DNA of 64,000 nt, from NCBI RefSeq assembly GCF_036967205.1, contig NZ_CP146022.1, positions 5,642,001-5,706,000 of the forward strand, in the 5' to 3' direction. The translations under genes were made by a program, and so were the position numbers. This document shows, one piece after another, positions 34,426 through 43,015 of this stretch. Each line of letters opens with the position of its first letter. Position 1 is the first letter of the stretch. The notes below the pieces were generated by a model, which was not told where the DNA came from, made no database searches, and was given only the letters and a program-made list of their open reading frames with translations. This DNA comes from Streptomyces sp. Q6 (lineage in GTDB: Bacteria > Actinomycetota > Actinomycetes > Streptomycetales > Streptomycetaceae).

Positions 34426-34875
34426 ATGCCCGAGGCGGTCGAGGAAGTGCGCGAGGCGAAGGTGCCGTTTCAGATCATCGAAGTGGACGGGCCGTCCATG
34501 GTGCCCACCCTCTATCCGGGCGACTGGATGCTGGTGCAGCACGGCGCCCGGGTGCGTCCGGGTGACGTCATCGTGCTGCGCCACCCCTTCCAGCAGGACC
34601 TTCTGGTCGTGAAGCGGATCGCCGAGCGCAGGGACGGCGGCTGGTGGGTCCTCGGCGACAACCCGGGCGCCGGCGGCGACAGCACCGTGTACGGCGTCGT
34701 CCCCGACGAGCTGGTGCTCGCCAAGGTGCGCGGGCGGCTGCGGCGCCGCAGGCCGTGGGCCGAGGGCGAGGGTCAGCGGTCCGTGACGGCCGTGCTGTCC
34801 TGGGTCTGGTCCGCCGTACGTCCCGTGTCGGCCCGGTCGGGGCCGTCGGCCTCCAGGCGCTTGCGGGCACGGTAG
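34426..34875 (+). CDS. sodX: Ni-SOD maturation protease SodX (S26 signal-peptidase-like)
   Basis: 149 residues. The S26 catalytic dyad is Ser24 in GPSMVPTL and Lys63 in LLVVKRIAE; VRPGDVIVLRHP and WWVLGDNPGAGGDS are the other family boxes. It removes the SodN propeptide so that His1 can bind nickel. No membrane anchor is visible, unlike ordinary signal peptidases. GGGGAGG is 7 nt before the ATG. The last 103 bp overlap the end of the convergent CGNR gene. Confidence 0.94.
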   Translation: MPEAVEEVREAKVPFQIIEVDGPSMVPTLYPGDWMLVQHGARVRPGDVIVLRHPFQQDLLVVKRIAERRDGGWWVLGDNPGAGGDSTVYGVVPDELVLAKVRGRLRRRRPWAEGEGQRSVTAVLSWVWSAVRPVSARSGPSASRRLRAR

Positions 34876-35408
34876 GCGGCCACGTTGGCGCGGGTCGCGC
34901 AGCGGTCCGAGCAGTAGCGCCGTGAGCGGTTCGTGGACGTGTCCAGGTACGCGTTGCGGCACGGGGTCGCCTCGCAGAGGCCGAGGCGGTCCACGCCGTA
35001 CTCCGTGAGGTGGAACGCCAGGCCCATCGCGGCGATCGCCGCGTACCCCGCCGTCGCGTTCGACGGGTGGTCCGCCAGGTGCATGTGCCACAGGGGGCGG
35101 CCGTCGTCGTCGCGGTGGTTGTGCCCGGAGATCTGCGGGCTCACCGGGAACTCCAGGAGCAGCGAGTTCAGCAGGTTCACCGCGAGTTCCTCGTCGCCGC
35201 CGTCAGCGGCTTCGAACACGGTGCGCAGGCGTGCCCGGATGCCGCGGAAGCGGGTCAGGTCGGCGTCGGTGGCACGGCGGGCCGCGTCCTGGCCCGCGCC
35301 GAAGAGCTCGCGCACCGCCTCCACCGAGGTCAGCGTGTCCTTGCCACGCCCCGGTTCCTCGGTGTTGACCAGGCGCACTGCGTAGTCCGAGTAATAGGCC
35401 AGTTCCAT
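34773..35408 (-). CDS. ABATE/CGNR zinc-finger protein
   Basis: 211 residues. An N-terminal ABATE domain (AYYSDYAVRLVNTEEPGRGK, and HLADHPSNATAGYAAIAAMG) is followed by a CGNR-type zinc finger, here CEATPCRNAYLDTSTNRSRR with YCSDRCATRANVAAYRAR (about 145-185; four Cys). These proteins are putative stress-related transcription regulators. The variant PCRN replaces CGNR. Its 3' end overlaps sodX on the other strand. Confidence 0.88.
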   Translation of the reverse strand: MELAYYSDYAVRLVNTEEPGRGKDTLTSVEAVRELFGAGQDAARRATDADLTRFRGIRARLRTVFEAADGGDEELAVNLLNSLLLEFPVSPQISGHNHRDDDGRPLWHMHLADHPSNATAGYAAIAAMGLAFHLTEYGVDRLGLCEATPCRNAYLDTSTNRSRRYCSDRCATRANVAAYRARKRLEADGPDRADTGRTADQTQDSTAVTDR

Positions 35409-35453
35409 GATTGGACCTTACCAAGGGTCAGGGGTGGAGCAGGGCGCTCGGCG

Positions 35454-35477
35454 ACTCGGGCCCGCGTGAGCCCGAGT
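35454..35477. terminator. Short hairpin downstream of the TetR gene
   Basis: Perfect 8-bp arms (35454-35461, 35470-35477) with an 8-nt loop, 26 nt after the TetR stop and upstream of the CGNR gene. A modest terminator candidate. Confidence 0.5.
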
Positions 35478-35502
35478 GAGAAGGGAACCGTGGCCGGCCC
35501 GG

Positions 35503-36081
35503 TCAGTCAACGGGGAGCCGGTCCACCAGCAGTCCCACGCGCCGCTCGGTCTCCTGCGGGGGCAGGCGTCCCGCCCGGGTCAGGGTCGCGAGGCCGTGCA
35601 GGCACGCCCAGAACGTCTCGGTGAACAGCCCCGCGTCGACGCCGTCCCCTGCTACCTCCCCGAGGCTCTCCAGGAGCGCGGCGAAGGCGTCCTTGAGGGG
35701 TTCCGGGGTGTCCTCCCGCGCGTACGGGAGGCCGCCGTCGAGCTGGAAGATCGCGTCGTACACCGCCGGGTTGCGCTCGGCGAAGTCGAGATAGGCGTGG
35801 GCGAGGGCGGCGACCCGCGCGCGCGGGCCGGACGCGGCGGCGGTCGCCGCGCGCACCGCCACGGCCAGATCGGCGGCACCCTCCAGGGCGACGGCGCCGA
35901 TGATCTCGCGTTTGCCGCGGAAGTGGCTGTAGAGGACGGGCTGGCTGTACTCGATGCGGTCGGCGAGCCGACGCGTGGTGACCGCGTCCCAGCCCTGCTG
36001 CTCGGCGAGTTCCCTGGCTGTCGCCACGATGAGGCGCTCGCGCTCCGCCCGTTCGCGCTGCTTGCGTTCTTGTACCGACAT
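35503..36081 (-). CDS. TetR-family transcriptional regulator
   Basis: 192 residues from ATG 36081; a longer in-frame start 27 nt upstream would run into the operator. HTH about 10-60 (LIVATARELAEQQGWDAVTT, LADRIEYSQPVLYSHFRGKR), then a TetR_C-type domain (ALAHAYLDFAERNPAVYDAI). Divergent from the DUF1772 gene with two palindromic operators in the 92-bp gap, so it very likely controls both itself and the DUF1772/DUF4267 genes. Confidence 0.93.
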   Translation of the reverse strand: MSVQERKQRERAERERLIVATARELAEQQGWDAVTTRRLADRIEYSQPVLYSHFRGKREIIGAVALEGAADLAVAVRAATAAASGPRARVAALAHAYLDFAERNPAVYDAIFQLDGGLPYAREDTPEPLKDAFAALLESLGEVAGDGVDAGLFTETFWACLHGLATLTRAGRLPPQETERRVGLLVDRLPVD

Positions 36082-36090
36082 GACTGGGAT

Positions 36091-36155
36091 TCTAGCACCG
36101 CTAGACAATCGAGCGACAGTAGGGCTAGCGTTGCATCATCACCTAGCAATGCTAG
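36091..36155. promoter_or_regulatory. Two TetR operators (CTAGC palindromes)
   Basis: TCTAGCACCGCTAGA (36091-36105) and CTAGCAATGCTAG (36143-36155) are both palindromes built on ctagc/gctag arms; a third half-site (ggctagcg) lies between them at about 36124. One is next to the TetR start, the other 19 bp before the DUF1772 ATG. Confidence 0.75.
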
Positions 36156-36173
36156 AAATTTGGAGGGGTCGCC

Positions 36174-36620
36174 ATGTTCGACGCGCTTGAGATCGTCACC
36201 ACGGTGGTTGTCGGATTGATGGTGGGGGTCGAGCTCGCCGTCGCCTTCGTCATGAACCCGATCCTGAACGCGCTCCCCGAGGACAGCAGTCAGCTCGGCC
36301 ATGCGCACGGGGGCCGGATGATGGGCGCCCTGATGCCGTTCTGGTACATCGGCTCGCTCGTCCTCGTCGCGGTCTGGGCCGTCACCGGGTGGGACCCACA
36401 CGGCACCGGCCTCGTCGTCGGTGGCGGGGTGCTGCTGGCCGTCAGCGTGATCATGTCGGTCCTGCTGCTCGTCCCGATCAACAACCGGAACAAGACGTGG
36501 ACCCCCGAGAACCGGCCCGCCGACTGGAAGCAGCAGGTGCAGCGCTGGAACCGGTACCACTACGTCCGGGTCGCCGTCATCGTCGCCGCGTTCACGCTGC
36601 TCGTCGCCGCCCTCGTCTGA
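36174..36620 (+). CDS. DUF1772 membrane protein (anthrone oxygenase-like)
   Basis: 148 residues with four transmembrane segments (about 5-27, 50-70, 80-98, 128-147) and the family boxes NPILNALP, HGGRMMGALMPFWYIGS, PINNRNKTW and DWKQQVQRWNRYHYVRV. DUF1772 includes anthrone oxygenases and many unassigned bacterial membrane proteins. Likely repressed by the divergent TetR. A ribosome site ttggagggg precedes the ATG. Confidence 0.9.
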   Translation: MFDALEIVTTVVVGLMVGVELAVAFVMNPILNALPEDSSQLGHAHGGRMMGALMPFWYIGSLVLVAVWAVTGWDPHGTGLVVGGGVLLAVSVIMSVLLLVPINNRNKTWTPENRPADWKQQVQRWNRYHYVRVAVIVAAFTLLVAALV

Positions 36621-36676
36621 GCCGGACGCCGACGCCGCGCTCGCCCCCACGCTCCGCGCTCCACGAAGCTCATCGG

Positions 36677-36796
36677 TCCACCGGGCCGTCGGTCCACCGG
36701 TCCACCGGGCCGTCGGTCCACCGATCCACCGATCCGTCAGTCCGCTGTTCCGCCGATCCGCCGTTCCGCCGTTCCACCGATCCGTCGTTCCACCGA
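36677..36796. repeat. 8-bp tandem repeat, 15 units
   Basis: Exactly 120 bp in strict 8-bp register: tccaccgg, gccgtcgg, tccaccga, tccgccgt and similar units. It lies between the DUF1772 and DUF4267 genes, just before the ribosome site of the latter. Confidence 0.85.
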
Positions 36797-36817
36797 AGAC
36801 TCGTAGGGAGAAGAACC

Positions 36818-37243
36818 ATGTCGCTGAAGAAGTTCAACACCGTCCTGGCCGCCGCCTTCATCCTCTTCATCCTCTGGTTCGGCTCGGAGTTCATCCTGAG
36901 CCCGGAGACGACGGCCCCCGACTTCGGCCTGCCGAGCTGGCCGTCCGGCGACGGTGGCGGCTTCCTGGTCATCAAGGGGATACGCGACGTCGTCCTCGCC
37001 CTGGTCCTGGGCGTCCTGCTGATCACGGGCCACCGCCGGGCGCTGGGCTGGGCGCTGCTGGTGGAGGCCCTCGCCGCGTACGGCGACATGACGACCGTGC
37101 TGGCCCACCACGGCTCCGTGGCCACCGCGCTCGGCGTCCACTGCCTGACCGCGACCGCGATGGTGATCAACGGCCTGCTGATACTGCGCGAGACCCGCAC
37201 GGTCGTGCCCGTCGCGGCGACGCCCACCCCGCAGCCCGCCTGA
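36818..37243 (+). CDS. DUF4267 small membrane protein
   Basis: 141 residues, four hydrophobic segments (about 7-26, 52-70, 75-92, 100-122). The FLVIKGIRDVVLALVLGVLL motif is typical of DUF4267, uncharacterised membrane proteins often found with TetR and DUF1772 genes. AGGGAGAAG precedes the ATG by about 6 nt. Probably co-regulated with the DUF1772 gene despite the repeat array between them. Confidence 0.85.
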   Translation: MSLKKFNTVLAAAFILFILWFGSEFILSPETTAPDFGLPSWPSGDGGGFLVIKGIRDVVLALVLGVLLITGHRRALGWALLVEALAAYGDMTTVLAHHGSVATALGVHCLTATAMVINGLLILRETRTVVPVAATPTPQPA

Positions 37244-37270
37244 CGCGACGGGCCGGCCGCGGGAACGGGA

Positions 37271-37306
37271 AAGGGCGGTGGGGACCCTGGGGTCCCCACC
37301 GCCCTT
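37271..37306. terminator. Bidirectional terminator between the DUF4267 and amino-acid ABC genes
   Basis: Perfect 17-bp arms (37271-37287 and 37290-37306) with AAGGG/CCCTT ends, between convergent genes. Confidence 0.9.
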
Positions 37307-37328
37307 CACGCGCAAGGCGCTACCGCGG

Positions 37329-38096
37329 TCACAGCACCTTGGACAGGAACGACTGCGTCCGCTCGTGCTGCGGGTTCGTCAGGACGTCGCGCGGATGCCC
37401 CGACTCGACGACGACGCCCTCGTCCATGAAGACCAAGCTGTCGCCGACCTCGCGGGCGAAGCCCATCTCGTGCGTCACGACGACCATCGTCATGCCGGAC
37501 TCGGCGAGGTCGCGCATGACGTCGAGGACGTCACCGACCAGCTCCGGGTCGAGCGCCGACGTCGGCTCGTCGAACAGCATCAGCTTCGGGTCCATCGCCA
37601 GCGCGCGGGCGATCGCCACCCGCTGCTGCTGGCCGCCGGAGAGCTGCGAGGGGTAGTTGCCCGCCTTGTCGGCCAGGCCGACGCGGTCGAGCAGCTCCTG
37701 GGCGCGGGTCCGGGCCTGCGCCCTCGACTGCCGCTTGACCTGGACCGGCGCCTCCATGACGTTCTCGAGCGCCGTCATGTGCGGGAAGAGGTTGAAGCGC
37801 TGGAACACCATGCCGATGTCGCGCCGCTTCAACGCGACTTCCCGGTCGCGGAGTTCGTAGAGCTTGTCGCCCTGCTGCCGGTAGCCGACCAGCTGGCCGT
37901 CGACGTAGAGCCGCCCGGCGTTGACCTTCTCCAGGTGGTTGATGCACCGCAGGAACGTCGACTTGCCGGAGCCGGAGGGGCCGATGAGGCAGAAGACCTC
38001 ACCCTGCTTGACCTCCAGGTCGATGCCCTTGAGGACCTCGACGTTGCCGAAGGACTTGTGGACGCCCTCGGCCTTGACCATGGCGTGCTCGGTCAT
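37329..38096 (-). CDS. Polar amino-acid ABC transporter, ATP-binding protein (GlnQ-type)
   Basis: 255 residues. Walker [10 protein letters not shown] at 39-47, Q-loop [17 protein letters not shown], signature [17 protein letters not shown], Walker [15 protein letters not shown], switch His in [13 protein letters not shown]. It powers uptake of a polar amino acid through the permease encoded upstream, with a 4-bp overlap. GlnQ/HisP subfamily. Substrate is not determinable; glutamate/glutamine or basic amino acids are usual. Confidence 0.94.
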   Translation of the reverse strand: MTEHAMVKAEGVHKSFGNVEVLKGIDLEVKQGEVFCLIGPSGSGKSTFLRCINHLEKVNAGRLYVDGQLVGYRQQGDKLYELRDREVALKRRDIGMVFQRFNLFPHMTALENVMEAPVQVKRQSRAQARTRAQELLDRVGLADKAGNYPSQLSGGQQQRVAIARALAMDPKLMLFDEPTSALDPELVGDVLDVMRDLAESGMTMVVVTHEMGFAREVGDSLVFMDEGVVVESGHPRDVLTNPQHERTQSFLSKVL

Positions 38097-39040
38097 CGCA
38101 GGGCTCCCTTCGGGCGGCCCACGGAGAACACGCTCGCGCGCACCTTCTGCCAGGGCGTGGGCGGCAGTTGACGGCTGGAGCCACGGGCGTAGTAGCGCTC
38201 GATGTAGTACTGACCGACGCTGAGCAGCGACGTCATGATCAGGTACCAGGCCGCGGCCAGGAAGTACATCTCCACCGGCGAACCGGACTGCTGGCCGATG
38301 TCCTGGGCCGCTCTGAACAGCTCGGGATACTGCACCGCCGACACCAGCGAGGTCGTCTTCAGCATGTTGATGACCTCGTTGCCCGTGGGCGGCACGATGA
38401 CGCGCATCGCCTGCGGGATGACCACCCGGCGCAGCGTCTTGGTGTGGCTCATGCCGAGCGCGTGCGAGGCCTCCGTCTGCCCCTCGTCGACCGAGAGCAG
38501 GCCGGCGCGGCAGATCTCCGCCATGTACGCGGCCTCGTTCAGACCGAGACCGAGCAGCGCCGTCAGGAACGGCGTCATGAACGACGACCAGTAGTCCTTG
38601 TAGATCGGCCCGAGGTTGATGTACTCGAAGACCAGACCCAGGTTGAACCAGACGAACAGCTGGACCAGGACCGGGGTGCCGCGGAAGAACCAGATGTAGA
38701 ACCAGGCGATCGAGCTGGTCACGGGGTTCTTCGACAGGCGCATCACGGCGAGCAGGACACCGCCGACGATGCCGACCGTCATCGACAGGACCGTCAGGAG
38801 CAGGGTCCTTCCGACGCCGGAGATGATCCGGTCGTCGAAGAAGTAGTCGGGGACGGCGCCCCAGTTGATCTTGCCCTGGGCGAACGCGTAGATGATCGAG
38901 CCCAGGATGCCGAGCGCGATCACCGCCGCGACGTAACGCCCGTAGTGCCGGACCGGGATCGCCTTGATGGCTTCCGGCGCGGCCGCGGGCGGCGGCGTGT
39001 CCTCGGGGCCGCCGCCCGTCTTCTCTATGTCAACAGACAC
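38093..39040 (-). CDS. Polar amino-acid ABC transporter permease
   Basis: 315 residues. A polar N-terminus, one early transmembrane segment (about 34-54), then the HisM/GltJ-type permease core ([37 protein letters not shown]). The EAA loop is [20 protein letters not shown] with [20 protein letters not shown] after it. The start is GTG at 39040. A single permease, so it likely works as a homodimer. Confidence 0.93.
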   Translation of the reverse strand: MSVDIEKTGGGPEDTPPPAAAPEAIKAIPVRHYGRYVAAVIALGILGSIIYAFAQGKINWGAVPDYFFDDRIISGVGRTLLLTVLSMTVGIVGGVLLAVMRLSKNPVTSSIAWFYIWFFRGTPVLVQLFVWFNLGLVFEYINLGPIYKDYWSSFMTPFLTALLGLGLNEAAYMAEICRAGLLSVDEGQTEASHALGMSHTKTLRRVVIPQAMRVIVPPTGNEVINMLKTTSLVSAVQYPELFRAAQDIGQQSGSPVEMYFLAAAWYLIMTSLLSVGQYYIERYYARGSSRQLPPTPWQKVRASVFSVGRPKGALR

Positions 39041-39082
39041 GGATCTTGCCTTTCAACGACGTCGACTGCGCGCGCTCGGCGC

Positions 39083-40048
39083 TTACTTGCCGCCGTTGAC
39101 GGTGGCGGCGTCGACGGCACCGGCCTCGACACCCCACTTGGCGATGATCTTCTCGTACTCGCCGTTCTTGATGACGGCGTCCAGCGCGGCCTTGATGGCG
39201 TCGCGCAGCTCCGTCTGGTCCTTGGCGACCGCGATGCCGTACGGGGCGGCCTCGACCTGCTCGCCGACGATCTCGAAGTCCTTGCCGCCGCCCGAGGTCT
39301 TCACCGCGTACGCGGCGACCGGGAAGTCGGAGGAACCGGCGTCGGCGCCACCGGAGCGCAGGCGGGTCTGGGCCTGCTGGTCGTCGTCGAAGGCCTGGAT
39401 GCCGAGCTTCTTGCCCGACGGGCACTTCTTGGCCTGCGCCTTGGCGAGGTCGTGGGAGACCGTGCCGCGCTGGACGACGATCTTCTTGCCGCACAGGTCG
39501 TCCCAGGTCTTGATGCCCTGGGTCTTGCCCTTCGGCGTGTAGATCGAGACGCCCGCGTTGAAGTAGTCGACGAAGTCGACGCCCTCGCCGACCTTCTTGC
39601 CGGTGTCGGAGTCGACACCGTCCTGACGGTCCTTGGTGTCGGTCATGGCCGACATGGCGAGGTCGTAGCGGTTCGAGCGCAGACCCGTGATCAGGGTGTC
39701 GAACGTGCCGTTCTGGAACTCGAACTTCACGCCGAGCTGCTTGCCGAGCGCGTCCGCCAGGTCGGGGTCGATACCGATGGCCTTGCCCGACTTGTCCTTG
39801 AACTCGACGGGCGCGTACGCGATGTCGGAACCGACGCGGATGACGCCCTTGTCGCGGATCTCCTTGGGGAGCTTGCTCGCGAGCGGTGCGGCCTTCGACG
39901 ACGCCTTGTCCGAGCTGCTCTCGTCGGACTTGGTCTGGTCACCGCAGCCGGTCAGCAGCAGAGTGCCGGCGACCGCGATCGCGCCGACCGCGGCTATCCG
40001 GGACTTCGCGGACTTCGCGGTCGTACGACGGGTGGTGCTTGCGGTCAT
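39083..40048 (-). CDS. Amino-acid ABC transporter, solute-binding lipoprotein
   Basis: 321 residues. Signal peptide with a lipobox LLTGC (Cys about 34), then an SBP_bac_3 domain: KGVIRVGSDIAYAPVEFKDK, GIDPDLADALGKQLGVKFEF, LCGKKIVVQRGTVSHDLAKA. I start at ATG 40048, 8 nt after GGAGG; a longer frame upstream has no signal peptide. First gene of the operon, so it captures the amino acid for the downstream permease and ATPase. Confidence 0.94.
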   Translation of the reverse strand: MTASTTRRTTAKSAKSRIAAVGAIAVAGTLLLTGCGDQTKSDESSSDKASSKAAPLASKLPKEIRDKGVIRVGSDIAYAPVEFKDKSGKAIGIDPDLADALGKQLGVKFEFQNGTFDTLITGLRSNRYDLAMSAMTDTKDRQDGVDSDTGKKVGEGVDFVDYFNAGVSIYTPKGKTQGIKTWDDLCGKKIVVQRGTVSHDLAKAQAKKCPSGKKLGIQAFDDDQQAQTRLRSGGADAGSSDFPVAAYAVKTSGGGKDFEIVGEQVEAAPYGIAVAKDQTELRDAIKAALDAVIKNGEYEKIIAKWGVEAGAVDAATVNGGK

Positions 40049-40613
40049 GGTTGGTTCCTCCGGCAGGGTGAGGGAGTTGCCGTGCTCGGTCGCCTTGGCA
40101 CACACCTTCGGGTGTCGCGACCTCGTGTGATGACGGCATCTTGCCATTCGGACTGGCCGCCTCAGGGTGTCTGAGATGTCAAAATCGGATAACAGGTGGA
40201 CCAAGCCGCCCAACAGGCCCGCGCATCAGGGTGCATAGGGCCCACATCATCTGCGGACGTATCGCCCGGCGGCCGGAGATTCTCCGGCGAACTGTCCGCT
40301 GTCTCATTATTCGGGCGGACTTTCATCGCCCTTTGAGCATGAGTCGATGACTTGTCCACATATTCGGCTATGAGTCATGTCACCGCCGCGTGATCGATCA
40401 CGTATGCACTCGTGCGCGACCGCGTCCGTCAGGTAAGAAGGTTCTTTACACCCCTCATCCGGGGCTCAGGGCGCGCGTGCGGCGCGCCCGTCGTGTACGT
40501 GCCCGTGCAGCGGTTCACCAACGTGACCGAACGGTGCGTACGCGGTGCCCGCCCGCTCCTCAACCAGGAGCGGACACCCTCACTGATGCAATAAGACTTA
40601 AGGGGTCAGACAA
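40049..40613. other. 565-bp divergent promoter region with a Crp-like palindrome
   Basis: No gene found between the ABC operon and the malic enzyme. The region is AT-richer than the genes. At 40389-40402 lies the perfect 14-bp palindrome CGTGATCGATCACG, which contains GTG-N6-CAC, the half-sites reported for Streptomyces Crp. Possible TTTACA/TAAGACTT-like promoter elements are not certain. Confidence 0.55.
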
Positions 40614-41828
40614 GTGGCAGCGGAGATCGTCAATCCTCGCAGCGACAGCAGTACCGGCAACGAAGGCACCGACGAGCCTTTCGATCCGGCGTTCGCGCTG
40701 CACCGCGGCGGCAAGATGGCCGTGCAGGCCACCGTGCCGGTCCGCGACAAGGACGACCTGTCCCTGGCGTACACGCCCGGCGTCGCGAAAGTGTGCAGCG
40801 CGATCGCCGAGCAGCCGGAACTCGTCCACGACTACACATGGAAGTCCAACGTCGTGGCTGTCGTGACGGACGGTACGGCCGTGCTCGGACTCGGTGACAT
40901 CGGTCCCGAGGCATCCCTCCCGGTGATGGAGGGCAAGGCCATTCTCTTCAAGCAGTTCGGCGGTGTCGACGCGGTGCCGCTGGCGCTCGCGACGACCGAC
41001 GTCGACGAGATCGTCGACACCGTCGTGCGGCTCGCGCCGTCCTTCGGCGGCGTCAACCTGGAGGACATCGCGGCGCCCCGGTGCTTCGAGATCGAGCGCA
41101 GGCTCCAGGAGAAGCTCGACATCCCGGTCTTCCACGACGACCAGCACGGCACGGCCGTGGTCACGCTGGCCGCGCTGAAGAACGCGGCGAAGCTGTCCGG
41201 GCGCTCGCTCGGCGAGCTGCGCGGTGTGATCTCCGGCGCCGGTGCGGCGGGCGTGGCGATCGCGAAGTTCCTCCTGGAGGCCGGTCTCGGCGACGTCGCG
41301 GTCACCGACCGCAAGGGCATCGTCAGCCGGGACCGCGAGGACCTCACGTCGGTCAAGCGTGAGCTGGCCGAGATCACCAACAAGGCCGGTCTGAGCGGAT
41401 CCCTCGAGGACGCGCTCGCCGGTGCCGACCTGTTCGTCGGTGTCTCGGGCGGTACGGTCCCCGAGTCGGCGGTCGCCTCGATGGCGCCGGGTGCCTTCGT
41501 CTTCGCGATGGCGAACCCGAACCCCGAGGTGCACCCCGACGTCGCCCACAAGTACGCGGCCGTGGTCGCGACCGGGCGCTCGGACTACCCGAACCAGATC
41601 AACAACGTGCTGGCGTTCCCCGGCATCTTCGCGGGCGCCCTCCAGGTGCGCGCCTCCCGGATCACCGAGGGCATGAAGATCGCCGCGGCCGACGCGCTGG
41701 CCGCCGTGGTGGGCGATGAGCTCGCCGCCGGCTATGTCATCCCGTCGCCGTTCGACGAGCGGGTGGCTCCGGCCGTCACGGCCGCGGTCGCCGCCGCGGC
41801 CCGCGCCGAGGGCGTCGCCCGCCGCTAG
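40614..41828 (+). CDS. Malic enzyme (probably NADP-dependent)
   Basis: 404 residues. Oxidative decarboxylation of malate to pyruvate, giving NAD(P)H and CO2. LAYTPGVAKVCSAI holds the catalytic Tyr; IPVFHDDQHGTAVVTLAAL is the metal-site motif; VISGAGAAGVAIAKFLLEA is the Rossmann loop; MANPNPEVHP follows. A short bacterial-type form without phosphotransacetylase domain. Start GTG 40614 after AGGGG. Gene order recalls S. coelicolor SCO5261, reported as NADP-dependent and linked to triacylglycerol and polyketide precursor supply; cofactor use is inferred from that. Confidence 0.92.
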   Translation: MAAEIVNPRSDSSTGNEGTDEPFDPAFALHRGGKMAVQATVPVRDKDDLSLAYTPGVAKVCSAIAEQPELVHDYTWKSNVVAVVTDGTAVLGLGDIGPEASLPVMEGKAILFKQFGGVDAVPLALATTDVDEIVDTVVRLAPSFGGVNLEDIAAPRCFEIERRLQEKLDIPVFHDDQHGTAVVTLAALKNAAKLSGRSLGELRGVISGAGAAGVAIAKFLLEAGLGDVAVTDRKGIVSRDREDLTSVKRELAEITNKAGLSGSLEDALAGADLFVGVSGGTVPESAVASMAPGAFVFAMANPNPEVHPDVAHKYAAVVATGRSDYPNQINNVLAFPGIFAGALQVRASRITEGMKIAAADALAAVVGDELAAGYVIPSPFDERVAPAVTAAVAAAARAEGVARR

Positions 41829-41843
41829 CGGCCGGCTGTCCGG

Positions 41844-41871
41844 TAAAGGCCCCGCCCTCGGCGGGGCCTTT
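41844..41871 (+). terminator. Terminator of the malic enzyme gene
   Basis: 12-bp perfect stem (41844-41855 with 41859-41870) ending in tttt, 16 nt after the stop. A textbook rho-independent terminator. Confidence 0.92.
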
Positions 41872-41950
41872 TCCGTGCGCCGCGCCAGGGGATGTGTGTC
41901 ACAGGCCGGGGTGGTTCCGCGTGCCCGCCGCGCCACTTATCGTCAAGGTC

Positions 41951-42913
41951 ATGTTCGCCGCCTACGCAGCCCGCATCGACCGTGATCAGCCGCTGAACGG
42001 CCTGGAGTTGGGGGAGCGGCCCGCCCCCGAGAACCGGCCCGGCTGGACCACCGTGAACGTCAAGGCCGCCTCCCTCAACCACCACGACCTGTGGTCCCTG
42101 CGCGGGGTCGGACTCGGCGAGGAGGCGCTGCCGATGATCCTGGGCTGCGACGCCGCCGGGATCGACAGCGAGGGCAACGAGGTCGTGCTGCACTCCGTCA
42201 TCGGGCAGACCGGCTACGGGGTCGGCCCGCGCGAGGGCCGCTCCATCCTCACCGAGAAGTACCAGGGCACCTTCGCCGAGCAGGTCTCCGTGCCGCAGTG
42301 GAACGTGCTGCCGAAGCCGAAGGAGCTCTCCTTCGAGGAGGCCGCGTGCCTGCCGACGGCGTGGCTGACGGCGTACCGGATGCTCTTCACGAACGCGGGC
42401 GTACGGCCCGGCGACTCGGTCCTTGTGCAGGGCGCGGGCGGCGGTGTCGCCACGGCCGCCATCGCCCTCGGCAAGGCGGCCGGGCTGCGCGTCTTCGCGA
42501 CCAGCCGTGACGAGGCCAAGCGCAAGCGGGCGCTCGAACTGGGCGCGGTCGAGGCCGTGGAGTCGGGGGCGCGGCTGCCGCAGCGCGTGGACGCCGTGAT
42601 CGAGACGGTGGGCGCGGCGACCTGGTCGCACTCCGTCAAGTCCCTGAAGCCGGGCGGCACGCTGGTCATCTCGGGCGCGACCAGCGGCCCCAACCCGAAG
42701 GCCGCCGAGCTGAACCGCATCTTCTTCCTGGAGCTGAAGGTCGTCGGCTCGACGATGGGGTCCAAGGACGAGCTGGAGGACCTGCTGGCCTTCTGTGCGG
42801 CGACGGGCGTGCGGCCGGTGATCGACGAGGTGCTGCCGCTCGACCGGGCGCGCGAGGGCTTCGAGAAGATGGCGGGCGGCGAGCTGTTCGGAAAGGTCGT
42901 GCTGACCGTCTGA
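41951..42913 (+). CDS. Zinc-binding-type alcohol dehydrogenase/quinone oxidoreductase (MDR)
   Basis: 320 residues of the medium-chain reductase family. N-terminal GroES-like part (AASLNHHDLWSLRGVG, ILGCDAAGIDSEGNEV), then the nucleotide-binding VQGAGGGVATAAIALGKAAG (about 157-176). No structural-zinc four-Cys lobe is present, pointing to a zinc-independent quinone-oxidoreductase-like enzyme. I start at ATG 41951; its ribosome site is weak (AAGG close to the ATG). Substrate unknown. Confidence 0.9.
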   Translation: MFAAYAARIDRDQPLNGLELGERPAPENRPGWTTVNVKAASLNHHDLWSLRGVGLGEEALPMILGCDAAGIDSEGNEVVLHSVIGQTGYGVGPREGRSILTEKYQGTFAEQVSVPQWNVLPKPKELSFEEAACLPTAWLTAYRMLFTNAGVRPGDSVLVQGAGGGVATAAIALGKAAGLRVFATSRDEAKRKRALELGAVEAVESGARLPQRVDAVIETVGAATWSHSVKSLKPGGTLVISGATSGPNPKAAELNRIFFLELKVVGSTMGSKDELEDLLAFCAATGVRPVIDEVLPLDRAREGFEKMAGGELFGKVVLTV

Positions 42914-42927
42914 GGCGGCGTACGGGA

Positions 42928-42960
42928 AAGGGGCGTCCACTCGGGGCGCCCCTTCTTTTC
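42928..42960 (+). terminator. Terminator of the MDR gene
   Basis: Stem aaggggcg/cgcccctt (42928-42935, 42947-42954) followed by cttttc, 15 nt after the stop. Confidence 0.75.
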
Positions 42961-42961
42961 T

Positions 42962-43011
42962 CCCCTCATGTCAACTTCGGTTGACATGAGGGGAGCGTCA
43001 ACCTACATTGA
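42962..43011 (+). promoter_or_regulatory. UUCG-capped 14-bp hairpin/operator and promoter of the HTH gene
   Basis: Arms 42962-42975 and 42980-42993 are perfect and enclose ttcg closed by C-G, the extra-stable tetraloop. The right arm contains TTGACA (42981-42986), a consensus -35 box, with TACATT 17 bp later (43004-43009) as -10, placing the transcript start at or next to the ATG at 43016. The half-site gttgaca/tgtcaac recurs as gtcaacctacattgac over the -10. This looks like an autoregulatory operator over a promoter giving a leaderless mRNA. Confidence 0.65.
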
Positions 43012-43015
43012 CACC

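Noticed and set aside
29684-36796. Repeat arrays considered as CRISPR
   Set aside because: Units are contiguous with no unique spacers, too short, and there are no cas genes.
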